This document shows positions 32,702-41,692 of a stretch of DNA of 64,000 nt, one piece after another. Numbering within the stretch: position 1 is the stretch's first letter; each line of letters opens with the position of its first letter. This DNA is from Lachnospiraceae bacterium. GTDB lineage: Bacteria; Bacillota; Clostridia; Lachnospirales; Lachnospiraceae. The position numbers were made by a program, and so were the translations under genes. Under the pieces are notes generated by a model. It saw only the letters and a list, made by a program, of their open reading frames with translations. It was not told where the DNA came from and made no database searches. The stretch is taken from the NCBI GenBank assembly GCA_022845895.1, contig AP025573.1, positions 4,002,501-4,066,500 on the forward strand. Direction: 5' to 3'.

Positions 32702-33298
32702 TTATTCCCTGTTTCTGATAATAAAGAAGTAAATTGCCGTATAAAGAGGAACAAATATACCGAGCACTGCATGTGTCACTGCATAGTTCCCATCCGTGTA
32801 CCTTTTATATATCTGACGGTTCACAAGCACGGTAAGCGTCTTCTGCACGGCTGCAGCAGCCAGGGTAAAAAGGCTGAGGCCAAGAACCGCCAGCAGCATA
32901 ATTCCACTACCGAAGCCTGAAAACATATCATAAAAGGTATAGTAAGAATTATATGCATAGTCAGCCACGCGAACGACATTCGCCAGTACCCCGGCCCAGA
33001 CTATCACGGTAAATATTCCGGTTATGACCCCCGAGGCTATCGGTATCACAAGAAGCCATATGCCTGGATTATCCATCTGCCGCTCCTTAAATGCCAAAGG
33101 TCCGCATAGCTCTCCCTGATAGTAGACTCTCGCATAAGGAATAAATGCGAGCCAAGGGTATCTCATCCCCCTCTTTTTACCAAGTGTATACATGCCGATT
33201 CCCTGCAATATATAGGATGCCAGTGCGGCGATGCCTATAACTCCCAGAACCAGCAAATAAATCAATAATACGATTGCCAGGCCACTGCTTTCATGCAT
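32702..33298 (-). CDS. Polytopic membrane protein of unknown function
   Basis: A 198-residue protein with four or five membrane segments (GLAIVLLIYLLVLGVIGIA, LLVIPIASGVITGIFTVIVW, GIMLLAVLGLSLFTLAA, AVLGIFVPLYTAIYFF). A cytosolic loop has GKKRGMRYPWLAFIPYARVYY, a pattern seen in small membrane proteins of gut Firmicutes with no known role. It starts right after glgP (its ribosome site is within the glgP stop region) and is probably in the glgP transcript. No catalytic motif was seen. Confidence 0.75.
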   Translation of the reverse strand: MHESSGLAIVLLIYLLVLGVIGIAALASYILQGIGMYTLGKKRGMRYPWLAFIPYARVYYQGELCGPLAFKERQMDNPGIWLLVIPIASGVITGIFTVIVWAGVLANVVRVADYAYNSYYTFYDMFSGFGSGIMLLAVLGLSLFTLAAAAVQKTLTVLVNRQIYKRYTDGNYAVTHAVLGIFVPLYTAIYFFIIRNRE

Positions 33299-33300
33299 AA

Positions 33301-35763
33301 TTATACCTCCACAGTCAGTTTATCGAGGTGCCATATATCCTTTACATACTCTTCAATCGTTCGGTCAGATGAAAACTTTCCACAGCTCGCCGTATTCAGA
33401 AGCGCCATCCTGGCCCATCTGTCACGGTCTCTGTATGCTGCCTCAACCTTCTCCTGAGCTTCTGCATATGCCCTGAAATCCTTCAGGATAAAATACATAT
33501 CTGCTCTGCTGCTGCTCTTCGTATTCAAAAGCGAATTATACAAATCACGGTACATCTCACGGTTGCCGTAACCGTATGTACCATCAACCAGCTGGTCCAC
33601 CACACGGCGGATATCGTGGTCACTGTTATATATATCGACTGGATTATAGCCCCCATTCTGTTCATAGCTGATAACTTCATCTGAGCTCAGACCGAAGATA
33701 AATGCATTCTCGATTCCTACCTCCTGCACTATCTCGACGTTCGCCCCGTCCATCGTGCCAAGTGTCGGCGCACCGTTCAGCATGAACTTCATGTTGCCCG
33801 TGCCCGAAGCCTCCTTGGACGCGGTAGATATCTGCTCGCTCACATCCGCCCCTGCAAATAGCAGTTCCGCATTGGATACGCGGTAATCTTCTATGAACAC
33901 TACCTTGAGTTTGCCGTTGATGCTGCGGTCATTATTGACAACTTCAGCTACGGAATTGATGAGCTTGATAATCTGCTTTGCACGTATATAACCCGCAGAT
34001 GCCTTGGCCCCAAATATAAATGTCCTTGGATAGAAGCTCTTTTCCGGATGCTCCTTAATCTGGTTGTACAGATACATCACATGCAGGATATTCAGAAGCT
34101 GGCGCTTATATTCATGCAGACGCTTCACCTGTACATCAAAAATCGAACGGGGATCGATTTCTAACCCATTATGCTCCAGAATATATTGTGCCAGCCGCTC
34201 CTTATTTTTATACTTGATGCTCATGAATTCCTTAAGAGCTTCCCCGTCATCAGCCCATTTCTTAAGGCCGTCCATAAGTGATAAATCGGTTATCCAGTCC
34301 TTCGTGCCGAGCTTGTCGGTCACCCAGTCCGCAAGCAGCGGATTGCCGTGCATGAGGAAACGCCTTTGTGTGATACCGTTCGTCTTATTGTTGAACTTCG
34401 ACGGCATCATCTCGTAGAAGTCACGCAGCTCCTGCTTTTTAAGTATCTCCGTGTGAAGTGCGGCGACACCGTTCACGGAATATCCCGCGACGATTGCAAG
34501 GTGGGCCATCTTCACCTGACCGTCCATAAGAATCGCCATTCTCTTTACCTTGCCTTCGTCTCCCGGATACTGATGCCGAATCTGTTCCACAAAACGCCGG
34601 TCAATTTCCTGAATAATCTGGTAGACACGGGGAAGCAGCCTTGAGAACAAGTCAATCGGCCATTTCTCCAGTGCTTCTGCCATAATCGTGTGGTTCGTAT
34701 ATGCGCAGGTATGTGTCGTAATCTCCCATGCTTCGTTCCAGCCAAGCCCTTCCTCGTCAAGAAGGATACGCATCAGTTCCGCCACCGCGACGGTCGGATG
34801 GGTATCATTCATCTGGAATGTCACTTTCTCCGGAAGCTTATGAATATCATCATGGGTCGTCTTATACTTCGCTACCGCCTGCTGTATGCTTGCAGATATG
34901 AAGAAATACTGCTGCTTCAGCCTCAGCTCTTTGCCTGCGTAATGGTTGTCATTCGGATATAGCACCTCAACGATGTTCTTAGCAAGATTCTCCTGCTCTA
35001 CCGCTTTGTGATAGTCCCCGCGGTCGAATTCATCCAGCTGAAAGTCAACTATCGGCTCTGCATCCCAGATACGGAGCGTATTGACCACATGGTTGTTATA
35101 GCCGACAATCGGCATATCATAAGGAACCGCACGGACAGATTCATAATGCTCCTGTACGAAATGCGTCTTTCCTTCCTCGTCATATTCCACACGGATATTT
35201 CCGCCAAAGCGCACTTCCCTGGCGTATTCCGGACGTCTCAGCTCAAAAGGATTGCCGTTTTTGAGCCAGTTATCCGGCATCTCTATCTGATAGCCGTCCT
35301 CAATCTTCTGTTTGAACATCCCATAACGGTAGCGGATTCCGCACCCGTACGCGGCATATCCAAGCGTTGCCAGGGAATCCAGGAAACACGCTGCAAGACG
35401 GCCAAGACCTCCGTTGCCAAGTGCTGCATCCGGTTCTTCATCTTCTATCGTATTGAGGTCAATACCCATCTCGTCCAGCGCTTCTTTAACTTCCTTATAA
35501 GCGGTCATGTTAATCAGGTTATTTCCCAGAGCCCTGCCCATGAGAAATTCCATAGACATATAATACACAATCTTCGGATCCTGCTCATTGTATGCCTTCT
35601 GTGTCGCAATCCAGTCATCTATGATGACTTCCTTAACCGCGTAAGATACTGCCTGGAACAGCTGCTGAGGGGTTGCCTCATCCACAGTCTTACGGAATAA
35701 AGTCTTTACATTATTCGTAACCTCTCTCTTAAACTTTTCTTTCTCAAAAATCGGATTATACAT
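33301..35763 (-). CDS. glgP: Glycogen/starch/alpha-glucan phosphorylase
   Basis: GT35 phosphorylase of 820 residues that releases glucose-1-phosphate from alpha-1,4-glucans. I start at ATG 35763 (MYNPIFEKEKF), with GGGGA 5 bases upstream; the longer frame overlaps ileS. The PLP site is seen in EASGTGNMKFMLNGAPTLG with the lysine, and EPDAALGNGGLGRLAACFLD near residue 105 and NDTHPTVAVAELMR near 325 are family signatures. The gene starts 10 bases after the ileS stop. No other glycogen gene is near, so its partner enzymes lie elsewhere. Confidence 0.97.
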   Translation of the reverse strand: MYNPIFEKEKFKREVTNNVKTLFRKTVDEATPQQLFQAVSYAVKEVIIDDWIATQKAYNEQDPKIVYYMSMEFLMGRALGNNLINMTAYKEVKEALDEMGIDLNTIEDEEPDAALGNGGLGRLAACFLDSLATLGYAAYGCGIRYRYGMFKQKIEDGYQIEMPDNWLKNGNPFELRRPEYAREVRFGGNIRVEYDEEGKTHFVQEHYESVRAVPYDMPIVGYNNHVVNTLRIWDAEPIVDFQLDEFDRGDYHKAVEQENLAKNIVEVLYPNDNHYAGKELRLKQQYFFISASIQQAVAKYKTTHDDIHKLPEKVTFQMNDTHPTVAVAELMRILLDEEGLGWNEAWEITTHTCAYTNHTIMAEALEKWPIDLFSRLLPRVYQIIQEIDRRFVEQIRHQYPGDEGKVKRMAILMDGQVKMAHLAIVAGYSVNGVAALHTEILKKQELRDFYEMMPSKFNNKTNGITQRRFLMHGNPLLADWVTDKLGTKDWITDLSLMDGLKKWADDGEALKEFMSIKYKNKERLAQYILEHNGLEIDPRSIFDVQVKRLHEYKRQLLNILHVMYLYNQIKEHPEKSFYPRTFIFGAKASAGYIRAKQIIKLINSVAEVVNNDRSINGKLKVVFIEDYRVSNAELLFAGADVSEQISTASKEASGTGNMKFMLNGAPTLGTMDGANVEIVQEVGIENAFIFGLSSDEVISYEQNGGYNPVDIYNSDHDIRRVVDQLVDGTYGYGNREMYRDLYNSLLNTKSSSRADMYFILKDFRAYAEAQEKVEAAYRDRDRWARMALLNTASCGKFSSDRTIEEYVKDIWHLDKLTVEV

Positions 35764-35773
35764 ATTTTCCCCT

Positions 35774-38700
35774 TTACTTCTTCTGAACACCTAATTTTAC
35801 CTCTTCTCCGTTAATCTTCCAGTCTTTTACAAAGCCCGACGGAGCCGTCTTTGTCATATTCAGCGCAAGTGTCTCCTCTGCAATGACATCCGCATTGTCG
35901 GCAAATACCTTTTCTGCCTTTTCCGTGCCTTCATAGGTCACTTCTATCTTATCCATTACTTCAAAATCAGCTTCTTTACGCATCGTCTGAATCTTGCTGA
36001 TAATCTCACGGACAAATCCTTCTTCCAGAAGTTCCTCAGACAGATTCGTATCCAGCACCACCGTAATGCCATTGTCATTTTCTGACACATAGCCTTCCAT
36101 CTGTGCGGCTTCTATCAGCAAGTCTTCGCGGAACAACGTAATCTCCTGGCCATTTACATCCAGCTTCAATGCTCCTGTTGCATTCAGCTCATCCATGGCA
36201 GCATTGCCGTCCAGAGTATCCAGTGCTGATTTTATGCCTCCTAACATTTTACCATATTTTGGCCCTACTGTCTTTAGCTGAGGCTTAAAACTATAGGAAG
36301 TAAAGTCACGAACCTCTTGTGTAAATGTCATGGTTTTTACATTTAACTCATCTGTAACGATATCCTGGTAGAACATAGGAAGCTCGAAATCTGCCTTTAC
36401 ATACATCTGCCCGATAGGCTGGCGGTTCTTAATATTCGCAGTATTACGGCATGCACGTCCCATGACGACAAGCTTCAGCACCTTCTCCATATTGGACTCG
36501 AGCTCTGTGTCGATACAGCTTTCGTCTGCTGCAGGGAAATTACACAAGTGTATGCTTTCCGGCGCCTCCTTATCGATGCTTCTCACAAGGTTCTGATATA
36601 TATCTTCTGTCATAAACGGAATCATCGGGGCAGCTGCCTTGCAGACTGTCACAAGCGCCGTATACAGCGTCATATAGGCATTGATCTTATCCTGCTCCAT
36701 GCCTTTTGCCCAGAATCGTTCGCGGCTTCTTCTGACATACCAGTTGCTCATGTCATCTACGAAATCCTGCAGTGCTCTTGCAGCCTCCGGGATCCGGTAG
36801 TTCTTCAGGTCATTATCTACTTCTTTAACGAGCGTGTTCATCTTGGAAAGCAGCCATTTGTCCATAACTGACAATCTGTCATATTCGAGCGCATAATTTG
36901 TCGCGTCAAATTCGTCAATATTCGCATACAGCACAAAGAACGCATATGTGTTCCATAATGTACCCATGAACTTGCGCTGCCCCTCTGTCACTGCTTTGCC
37001 GTGGAAACGGTTCGGAAGCCACGGGGCACTGTTCACATAGAAGTACCAGCGGATTGCGTCCGCACCATACTTGTCAAGAGCGTCAAACGGATCTACCGCA
37101 TTCCCTTTTGACTTGCTCATCTTCTGTCCATTTTCGTCCTGCACGTGTCCAAGCACGATAACATTCTTATATGGGGCTTTATTAAATATCAACGTAGATA
37201 TGGCCAGCAGAGAATAGAACCATCCTCTCGTCTGGTCCACAGCCTCTGAAATAAAATCCGCCGGAAACTGCTTTTCAAATAGTTCTTTATTTTCAAATGG
37301 ATAATGATGCTGCGCAAACGGCATCGCACCTGAGTCGAACCAGCAGTCGACAACCTCCGGTACACGATGCATCTCCTTGCCGCACTTCGGACACTTCACC
37401 GTCACTTCATCGATATACGGGCGGTGAAGCTCGATATCGTCCTGACAGTTGTCTGACATAGACTTCAGCTCTTCTATGCTGCCGATAGAATGCTGATGTC
37501 CACAGCCACACTCCCAGATGTTCAAAGGAGTTCCCCAATACCGGTTGCGGCTGATGCCCCAGTCCTGGACATTTTCCAGCCAGTCGCCGAAGCGGCCTTT
37601 GCCGATGCTCTCCGGAATCCAGTTGATAGTATTGTTATTGGCAATCAAGTCATCCTTTACTGCCGTCATATTGATGAACCATGATTCACGTGCGTAGTAG
37701 ATGAGCGGCGTGTCACATCTCCAGCAGTGTGGATAGCTGTGTTCAAACTTAGGCGCTTCAAATAAAAGACCCTGTTCTTCCAGATCCTTCAGCACGAGCG
37801 GATCTGCTTTCTTCACAAATACGCCGGCATACGGAGTTGACTCGCTCATATTGCCCTTCTCATCCACAAGCTGTACAAACGGCATATCGTACTTACGTCC
37901 GACTTTGGCATCATCCTCACCAAAAGCCGGTGCTATATGGACGACGCCCGTACCGTCTGTGAGTGTTACGTATGAATCGCATGTGACAAAGAACGCTTTC
38001 TTATTTTGTTTCTGTGCGCATTCTGCCGCACAGGAAAAGAGCGGTTCATATTCTTTATATTCCAAATCCTGTCCTTTATAATTTTCCAGGACCTCATATG
38101 CTGATTGACCTTCTTCCGCGAGCTTGCCAAGCACTTTATCCAGCAGCGCCTCAGCCAGATAATATACATAGCCGTCAGCAGCCTTAACCTTCACATAATC
38201 CTCTGCAGGGTTCACACAGAGTCCGATATTGGATGGCAAGGTCCATGGCGTTGTCGTCCATGCAAGGATATACGCATCCTCGCCCTTCACTTTAAAACGC
38301 ACAATCGCAGAGCGTTCCTTCACATCCTTATATCCCTGTGCCACCTCTTGCGCAGACAGGGGCGTACCGCAGCGCGGGCAGTAAGGCACAATCTTGAATC
38401 CCTTGTACAGAAGTCCCTTATCCCAGATTTGCTTCAAAGCCCACCACTCTGATTCGATAAAGTCATTGTGATAGGTCACATATGGATGATCCATATCAGC
38501 CCAGAAGCCAACCGTACTGGAGAAATCCTCCCACATCCCTTTGTATTTCCATACGCTTTCTTTGCATTTATCAATAAACGGTTCCAGACCATATTCCTCA
38601 ATCTGCTCCTTACCGTCCAGTCCGAGAAGCTTCTCCACCTCCAGCTCCACCGGTAAGCCATGGGTGTCCCATCCAGCCTTCCTCGGAACTTCATACCCCT

Positions 38701-38923
38701 TCATCGTACGGTATCTCGGAATCATATCCTTGATGACACGAGTAAGCACATGGCCGATGTGAGGCTTGCCATTCGCGGTGGGCGGTCCATCATAGAACAT
38801 GTAGATGTCATTACCGTCCTTCTCCTTCATACTCTTCTCAAAGATATCGTTCTCTTTCCAGAACTTCTCCGTCGCTTTCTCTCTTTCAACAAAGTTCAAA
38901 TCCGTTGAAACCTTTTTATACAT
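35774..38923 (-). CDS. ileS: Isoleucyl-tRNA synthetase
   Basis: Class I synthetase of 1049 residues that charges tRNA-Ile, with an editing domain that removes valine. HIGH appears in GKPHIGHVLTRVIKDM (near residue 55), KMSKS in GQKMSKSKGNAVDP (near 600), and the CP1 editing domain lies between, with WTTTPWTLPSN. Cysteine pairs in CPRCGTPL and WECGCGHQ mark zinc or structural sites of the long, eukaryote-like form, which often gives resistance to mupirocin. AAGGAGG is about 7 bases before the ATG. Upstream lie a T-box leader and a palindromic insertion. Confidence 0.97.
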   Translation of the reverse strand: MYKKVSTDLNFVEREKATEKFWKENDIFEKSMKEKDGNDIYMFYDGPPTANGKPHIGHVLTRVIKDMIPRYRTMKGYEVPRKAGWDTHGLPVELEVEKLLGLDGKEQIEEYGLEPFIDKCKESVWKYKGMWEDFSSTVGFWADMDHPYVTYHNDFIESEWWALKQIWDKGLLYKGFKIVPYCPRCGTPLSAQEVAQGYKDVKERSAIVRFKVKGEDAYILAWTTTPWTLPSNIGLCVNPAEDYVKVKAADGYVYYLAEALLDKVLGKLAEEGQSAYEVLENYKGQDLEYKEYEPLFSCAAECAQKQNKKAFFVTCDSYVTLTDGTGVVHIAPAFGEDDAKVGRKYDMPFVQLVDEKGNMSESTPYAGVFVKKADPLVLKDLEEQGLLFEAPKFEHSYPHCWRCDTPLIYYARESWFINMTAVKDDLIANNNTINWIPESIGKGRFGDWLENVQDWGISRNRYWGTPLNIWECGCGHQHSIGSIEELKSMSDNCQDDIELHRPYIDEVTVKCPKCGKEMHRVPEVVDCWFDSGAMPFAQHHYPFENKELFEKQFPADFISEAVDQTRGWFYSLLAISTLIFNKAPYKNVIVLGHVQDENGQKMSKSKGNAVDPFDALDKYGADAIRWYFYVNSAPWLPNRFHGKAVTEGQRKFMGTLWNTYAFFVLYANIDEFDATNYALEYDRLSVMDKWLLSKMNTLVKEVDNDLKNYRIPEAARALQDFVDDMSNWYVRRSRERFWAKGMEQDKINAYMTLYTALVTVCKAAAPMIPFMTEDIYQNLVRSIDKEAPESIHLCNFPAADESCIDTELESNMEKVLKLVVMGRACRNTANIKNRQPIGQMYVKADFELPMFYQDIVTDELNVKTMTFTQEVRDFTSYSFKPQLKTVGPKYGKMLGGIKSALDTLDGNAAMDELNATGALKLDVNGQEITLFREDLLIEAAQMEGYVSENDNGITVVLDTNLSEELLEEGFVREIISKIQTMRKEADFEVMDKIEVTYEGTEKAEKVFADNADVIAEETLALNMTKTAPSGFVKDWKINGEEVKLGVQKK

Positions 38924-38948
38924 TTCTCTTCCTCCTTAAACATCCATC

Positions 38949-39025
38949 AGGGACACGGCAATTCCCGGTTGGGGACGGGGTATTTCTAGAAATACCCCGT
39001 CCCCAATTAAATTCAGGGTGTCCCT
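38949..39025. repeat. GGGACGG palindrome inserted in the ileS leader
   Basis: The inner palindrome 38969-39006 is perfect over 38 bases (core GGGGACGGGGTATTTCT and its complement). The outer arms AGGGACAC (38949-38956) and GTGTCCCT (39018-39025) also pair. The element sits between the T-box terminator and the ileS ribosome site, so it is part of the mRNA leader. Confidence 0.85.
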
Positions 39026-39047
39026 TTTCATAATTTAAATTTGGGTT

Positions 39048-39295
39048 AAAAAAAACTTCCGCCCTGAATAGGACGAAAGCTAAAGCTTCGTTTATAAACC
39101 ACCTAAACATACTGCCATATGCCTTCCCTGTAACGGGGGAAATCCGTCGGCATCTACTGGGCTCTGTCACCTTTCGACATCCGCAACTCGGAAGTGATAT
39201 TCAGATATAACTTACTTGCGCCGGGCTTCCACCGTCCCCGGCTCTCTATCGCGTTTGGAAATACCTTACTGTCTTCGTCAACGTTTTTTATACTC
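39048..39295 (-). promoter_or_regulatory. T-box riboswitch (isoleucine) controlling ileS
   Basis: A leader of about 248 bases. On the minus strand Stem I begins AGAGAGCCGGGGACGG; the specifier region GAATATCAC offers ATC (39198-39196), an isoleucine codon. AGGTGGT (39104-39098) is the T-box sequence, with TGGT fitting the tRNA-Ile NCCA end. The terminator CTTTCGTCCT/AGGGCGGAAG (39079-39070, 39065-39056) is followed by eight T. Uncharged tRNA-Ile would favour the antiterminator and ileS expression. The T-box element is less conserved than usual. Confidence 0.85.
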
Positions 39296-39301
39296 TGCTT
39301 T

Positions 39302-39330
39302 ATTATAGTAAGAAAACCCTTGATAGTCAA
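39302..39330 (-). promoter_or_regulatory. Promoter of ileS
   Basis: Minus strand TTGACT (39330-39325), 17 bases, TATAAT (39307-39302). The -35 box is part of the terminator hairpin of the upstream dacF gene. Confidence 0.85.
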
Positions 39331-39340
39331 GGGTTTTCTT
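39310..39340 (-). terminator. Terminator of the dacF transcript
   Basis: AAGAAAACCCTTGA (39310-39323) pairs perfectly with TCAAGGGTTTTCTT (39327-39340) around three bases. It lies 58 bases past the dacF stop and overlaps the ileS promoter. Confidence 0.85.
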
Positions 39341-39397
39341 TTATTCTACCGTTAAATGCCGGCTACCACTCCCATCCGGCTCTTTGTCATCCTATAA

Positions 39398-40759
39398 CTA
39401 TCTTCGGCGCCTTCTCCGCCTGCGCCTTCTCTGCTTCTTGATAATCCTGCTGACATAAAATACTAATATCAATACGCCCGCCACCATAACAACCGTCGCA
39501 AATACCGATTTTTTCTTGCTGCTCTTTTCCTTCTTATCGTTGGTGCCAGCTGCTTTTATCTTCGCCGAATGTTCCTTTATATAAGACTTGCTGAGCTTAG
39601 CCCTTGCAGACCCGAGCGCGTATCCCTTGTATGAATAGGTAAGGACCGCCTCACCCCGAACATTCTCATCTGCCTTAAGCTTCATATCCAGATCTTTGAA
39701 ATCTATCCCGTCAGGGAGCATGACATAACCTCCCTCATCACCCTCTATAATCTCCTCCACATCTTTGGACTTCTCAGCTCCCGCCACTTTTTCTTTTTTG
39801 AAACTGTTAAATCCATAGTCAAGCAGATTCTTCGTGTCGGAATAGATATTAGACCCATGTGTCCTGAGCACCACACAGACGAGTTGGGTGCCGTCCTTCT
39901 CTGCCATGGTAATCAGGGTAGACAATGCGTCAGAAGTATAACCAGTCTTTCCTCCGATTGCATACTCATAATAGTTAGAATTGTCCGGCATGAGCATCTT
40001 GTGCTTCTGCTGGAAAATGTGTTCTTCACACGTGTCTGTTGCCGGTATCGTATAGTTGAGTGTCTGGACGATGTCAAAGAACTCCGGGTGCTTGAACAGC
40101 TCTCTTCCGATAAGTGCCATGTCCCGTGCACATGTATAATGGTTCTCATCGTGCAAGCCGTTGGTATTGGCAAAGTTGGAATTCTCACCGCCAAGCTCTC
40201 TACATCTGGCATTCATCTGCTCCAGGAACCAGCTGTAATCATGCCCCGCATTCTTGCCCACACTCTCTCCTACCGCGTATGCCGCTTCATTGGCAGATGC
40301 AAGCAATGTGGCGTGCAGCGCCTCATCCAGACTGACAACATCCCCTTCTTTCATTCCGATAGACGAATCACCCGGCTGAAGAAATGCGATGCTTTCATGG
40401 GTAAATGTCACCTCGTCCGTGAGCTGCCCGTTCTCCAGTGCCACGAGAGCCGTGAGCACCTTTGTTATACTTGCGGGATATTCATGCTCGTCAATATTCT
40501 TGGCGTATAATATGGCACCTGTGCCCACATCCATGACTATACCCGCTTCCCCGTATGTGGACGGGCCTTTGGGCCACTTCTTCACTTCATTCGTCTGTAC
40601 GGGCATCTCGTAGGCTTCCCGCTCCGCTTTCTGCTCCGGAGTCTCTTCCTCGGATGCATTTTCTTCCTCCGGCTCCACTGCATACACGATGTCAAATACG
40701 CTGGTAAATGCTATCGCAAGCGACAGTAAGATAATCAGGGTCCACCTGCTGCGCTTCAT
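39398..40759 (-). CDS. D-alanyl-D-alanine carboxypeptidase (PBP5/DacF type) with polyarginine tail
   Basis: Class A low-molecular-weight penicillin-binding protein of 453 residues that trims the last D-Ala of the muropeptide stem. A signal peptide (TLIILLSLAIAFTSVFDIVYA) is followed by an acidic spacer and the S11 peptidase domain: PASITKVLTAL (SxxK), LLASANEAAYA (SxN) and IGGKTGYTSDAL (KTG). A PBP5-type C-terminal domain follows, then a membrane helix (FATVVMVAGVLILVFYVSRI) and a cytosolic tail of KKQ plus ten arginines. Two anchors with a polybasic end are unusual. It lies directly after lepB on the same strand. DacF would be the sporulation form; this is not proven. Confidence 0.92.
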   Translation of the reverse strand: MKRSRWTLIILLSLAIAFTSVFDIVYAVEPEEENASEEETPEQKAEREAYEMPVQTNEVKKWPKGPSTYGEAGIVMDVGTGAILYAKNIDEHEYPASITKVLTALVALENGQLTDEVTFTHESIAFLQPGDSSIGMKEGDVVSLDEALHATLLASANEAAYAVGESVGKNAGHDYSWFLEQMNARCRELGGENSNFANTNGLHDENHYTCARDMALIGRELFKHPEFFDIVQTLNYTIPATDTCEEHIFQQKHKMLMPDNSNYYEYAIGGKTGYTSDALSTLITMAEKDGTQLVCVVLRTHGSNIYSDTKNLLDYGFNSFKKEKVAGAEKSKDVEEIIEGDEGGYVMLPDGIDFKDLDMKLKADENVRGEAVLTYSYKGYALGSARAKLSKSYIKEHSAKIKAAGTNDKKEKSSKKKSVFATVVMVAGVLILVFYVSRIIKKQRRRRRRRRRR

Positions 40760-40777
40760 ATGTCTGTCCTCCCAGTT

Positions 40778-41344
40778 TTACAATTTTCCGATATACCAGA
40801 CAAGCCTGCCTTTCGTATCTGAAATCTTGACAGGACCAAACATCCGGGAATCTTCAGAATTCTCTCTGTTATCCCCCAGTACAAATACTTCCCCATCTGT
40901 GACAGTAATTGGAAATACGATACCGCTTTTCACAGCCTTCGTCTCACCCAGAGCCCACGGTTCTTCCAGCTCTTTTCCGTTCACATACAGCCTGCCGCCT
41001 TCGATATTGACCGTGTCGCCTGCCACTGCCACGACACGTTTCACAAACTCCTCATCATTAGGCCTTTCGATTGCTATGATATCTCCGGGTACATATGTCT
41101 TCTGCCTGCGTTTGTATACGACCATATCTTTATCATGCAGCGTCGGATACATGGACTGTCCCTCCACATAGGATATCCCCATTACGATCTGGAACAGGCC
41201 GCATATGACTACAATGATAGCGGCAAATTCAAGTATGGTGCGGAGCCAGCTCATCCTGCGCATATGCTTCTTTTTCTTCTTGGTAGGCGGATCCACATCC
41301 TCCAGCACCTTCTGCTTCACTTGCTTTATTTCATCTGCATCCAT
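40778..41344 (-). CDS. lepB: Signal peptidase I
   Basis: Membrane serine protease of 188 residues that removes Sec signal peptides outside the membrane. A basic cytosolic N-terminus (PPTKKKKKHMRRMSW) is followed by a single helix (ILEFAAIIVVICGLFQIVM). The catalytic serine is in YVEGQSMYPTLHDKD and the lysine in EEFVKRVVAVAGD; VLGDNRENSEDSR is box E. The Gram-positive short form. It is followed after 18 bases by the carboxypeptidase gene, so the two are likely co-transcribed. It may process the giant adhesin encoded just upstream on the same strand. Confidence 0.95.
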   Translation of the reverse strand: MDADEIKQVKQKVLEDVDPPTKKKKKHMRRMSWLRTILEFAAIIVVICGLFQIVMGISYVEGQSMYPTLHDKDMVVYKRRQKTYVPGDIIAIERPNDEEFVKRVVAVAGDTVNIEGGRLYVNGKELEEPWALGETKAVKSGIVFPITVTDGEVFVLGDNRENSEDSRMFGPVKISDTKGRLVWYIGKL

Positions 41345-41431
41345 ATAGCATAACCTTCTTTGATAATTTTATCTAGTTAACATTATAAATGATATATGGA
41401 AAATTAACAAGAACAAAGGATTTTTATATAG

Positions 41432-41470
41432 GAAAAGCCCCCCGGATCCATGAACCGGGAGGCTCTTCTT
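41432..41470 (-). terminator. Terminator after the adhesin operon
   Basis: AAAAGCCCCCCGG pairs with CCGGGAGGCTCTT around ATCCATGAA, followed on the minus strand by CTTTTCC. It separates the 63-residue protein gene from lepB. Confidence 0.75.
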
Positions 41471-41476
41471 AAAATA

Positions 41477-41668
41477 TTATGACTGCATCGTATCTACAGT
41501 TTCCTGCGCCAGCTTATCAGCCAGCTGGTCTTCAAAGTCTTTTTCTCTCTTCTTTTGCTTATGTCTGTGTACTGCAAAGACCACAATCATCACAATGAGT
41601 ACGATGAGTGCCGGCAGATCCCATGCACATAATCCCAATACACTGTGTGAAAACATATATTTCAGCAT
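41477..41668 (-). CDS. Small single-pass membrane protein downstream of the adhesin
   Basis: A 63-residue protein: short N-terminus, one helix (LPALIVLIVMIVVFAV), then a basic, helical tail (HRHKQKKREKDFEDQLADKL). AGGAGG lies about 8 bases before the ATG. It starts 24 bases after the adhesin stop and is probably on the same transcript. The tail resembles that of the adhesin itself (basic, then Glu/Asp-rich helix), so the two may meet at the membrane; that is inference. I know no named family. Confidence 0.65.
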   Translation of the reverse strand: MLKYMFSHSVLGLCAWDLPALIVLIVMIVVFAVHRHKQKKREKDFEDQLADKLAQETVDTMQS

Positions 41669-41692
41669 ATTCTCTTCCTCCTTATCCTGCTG

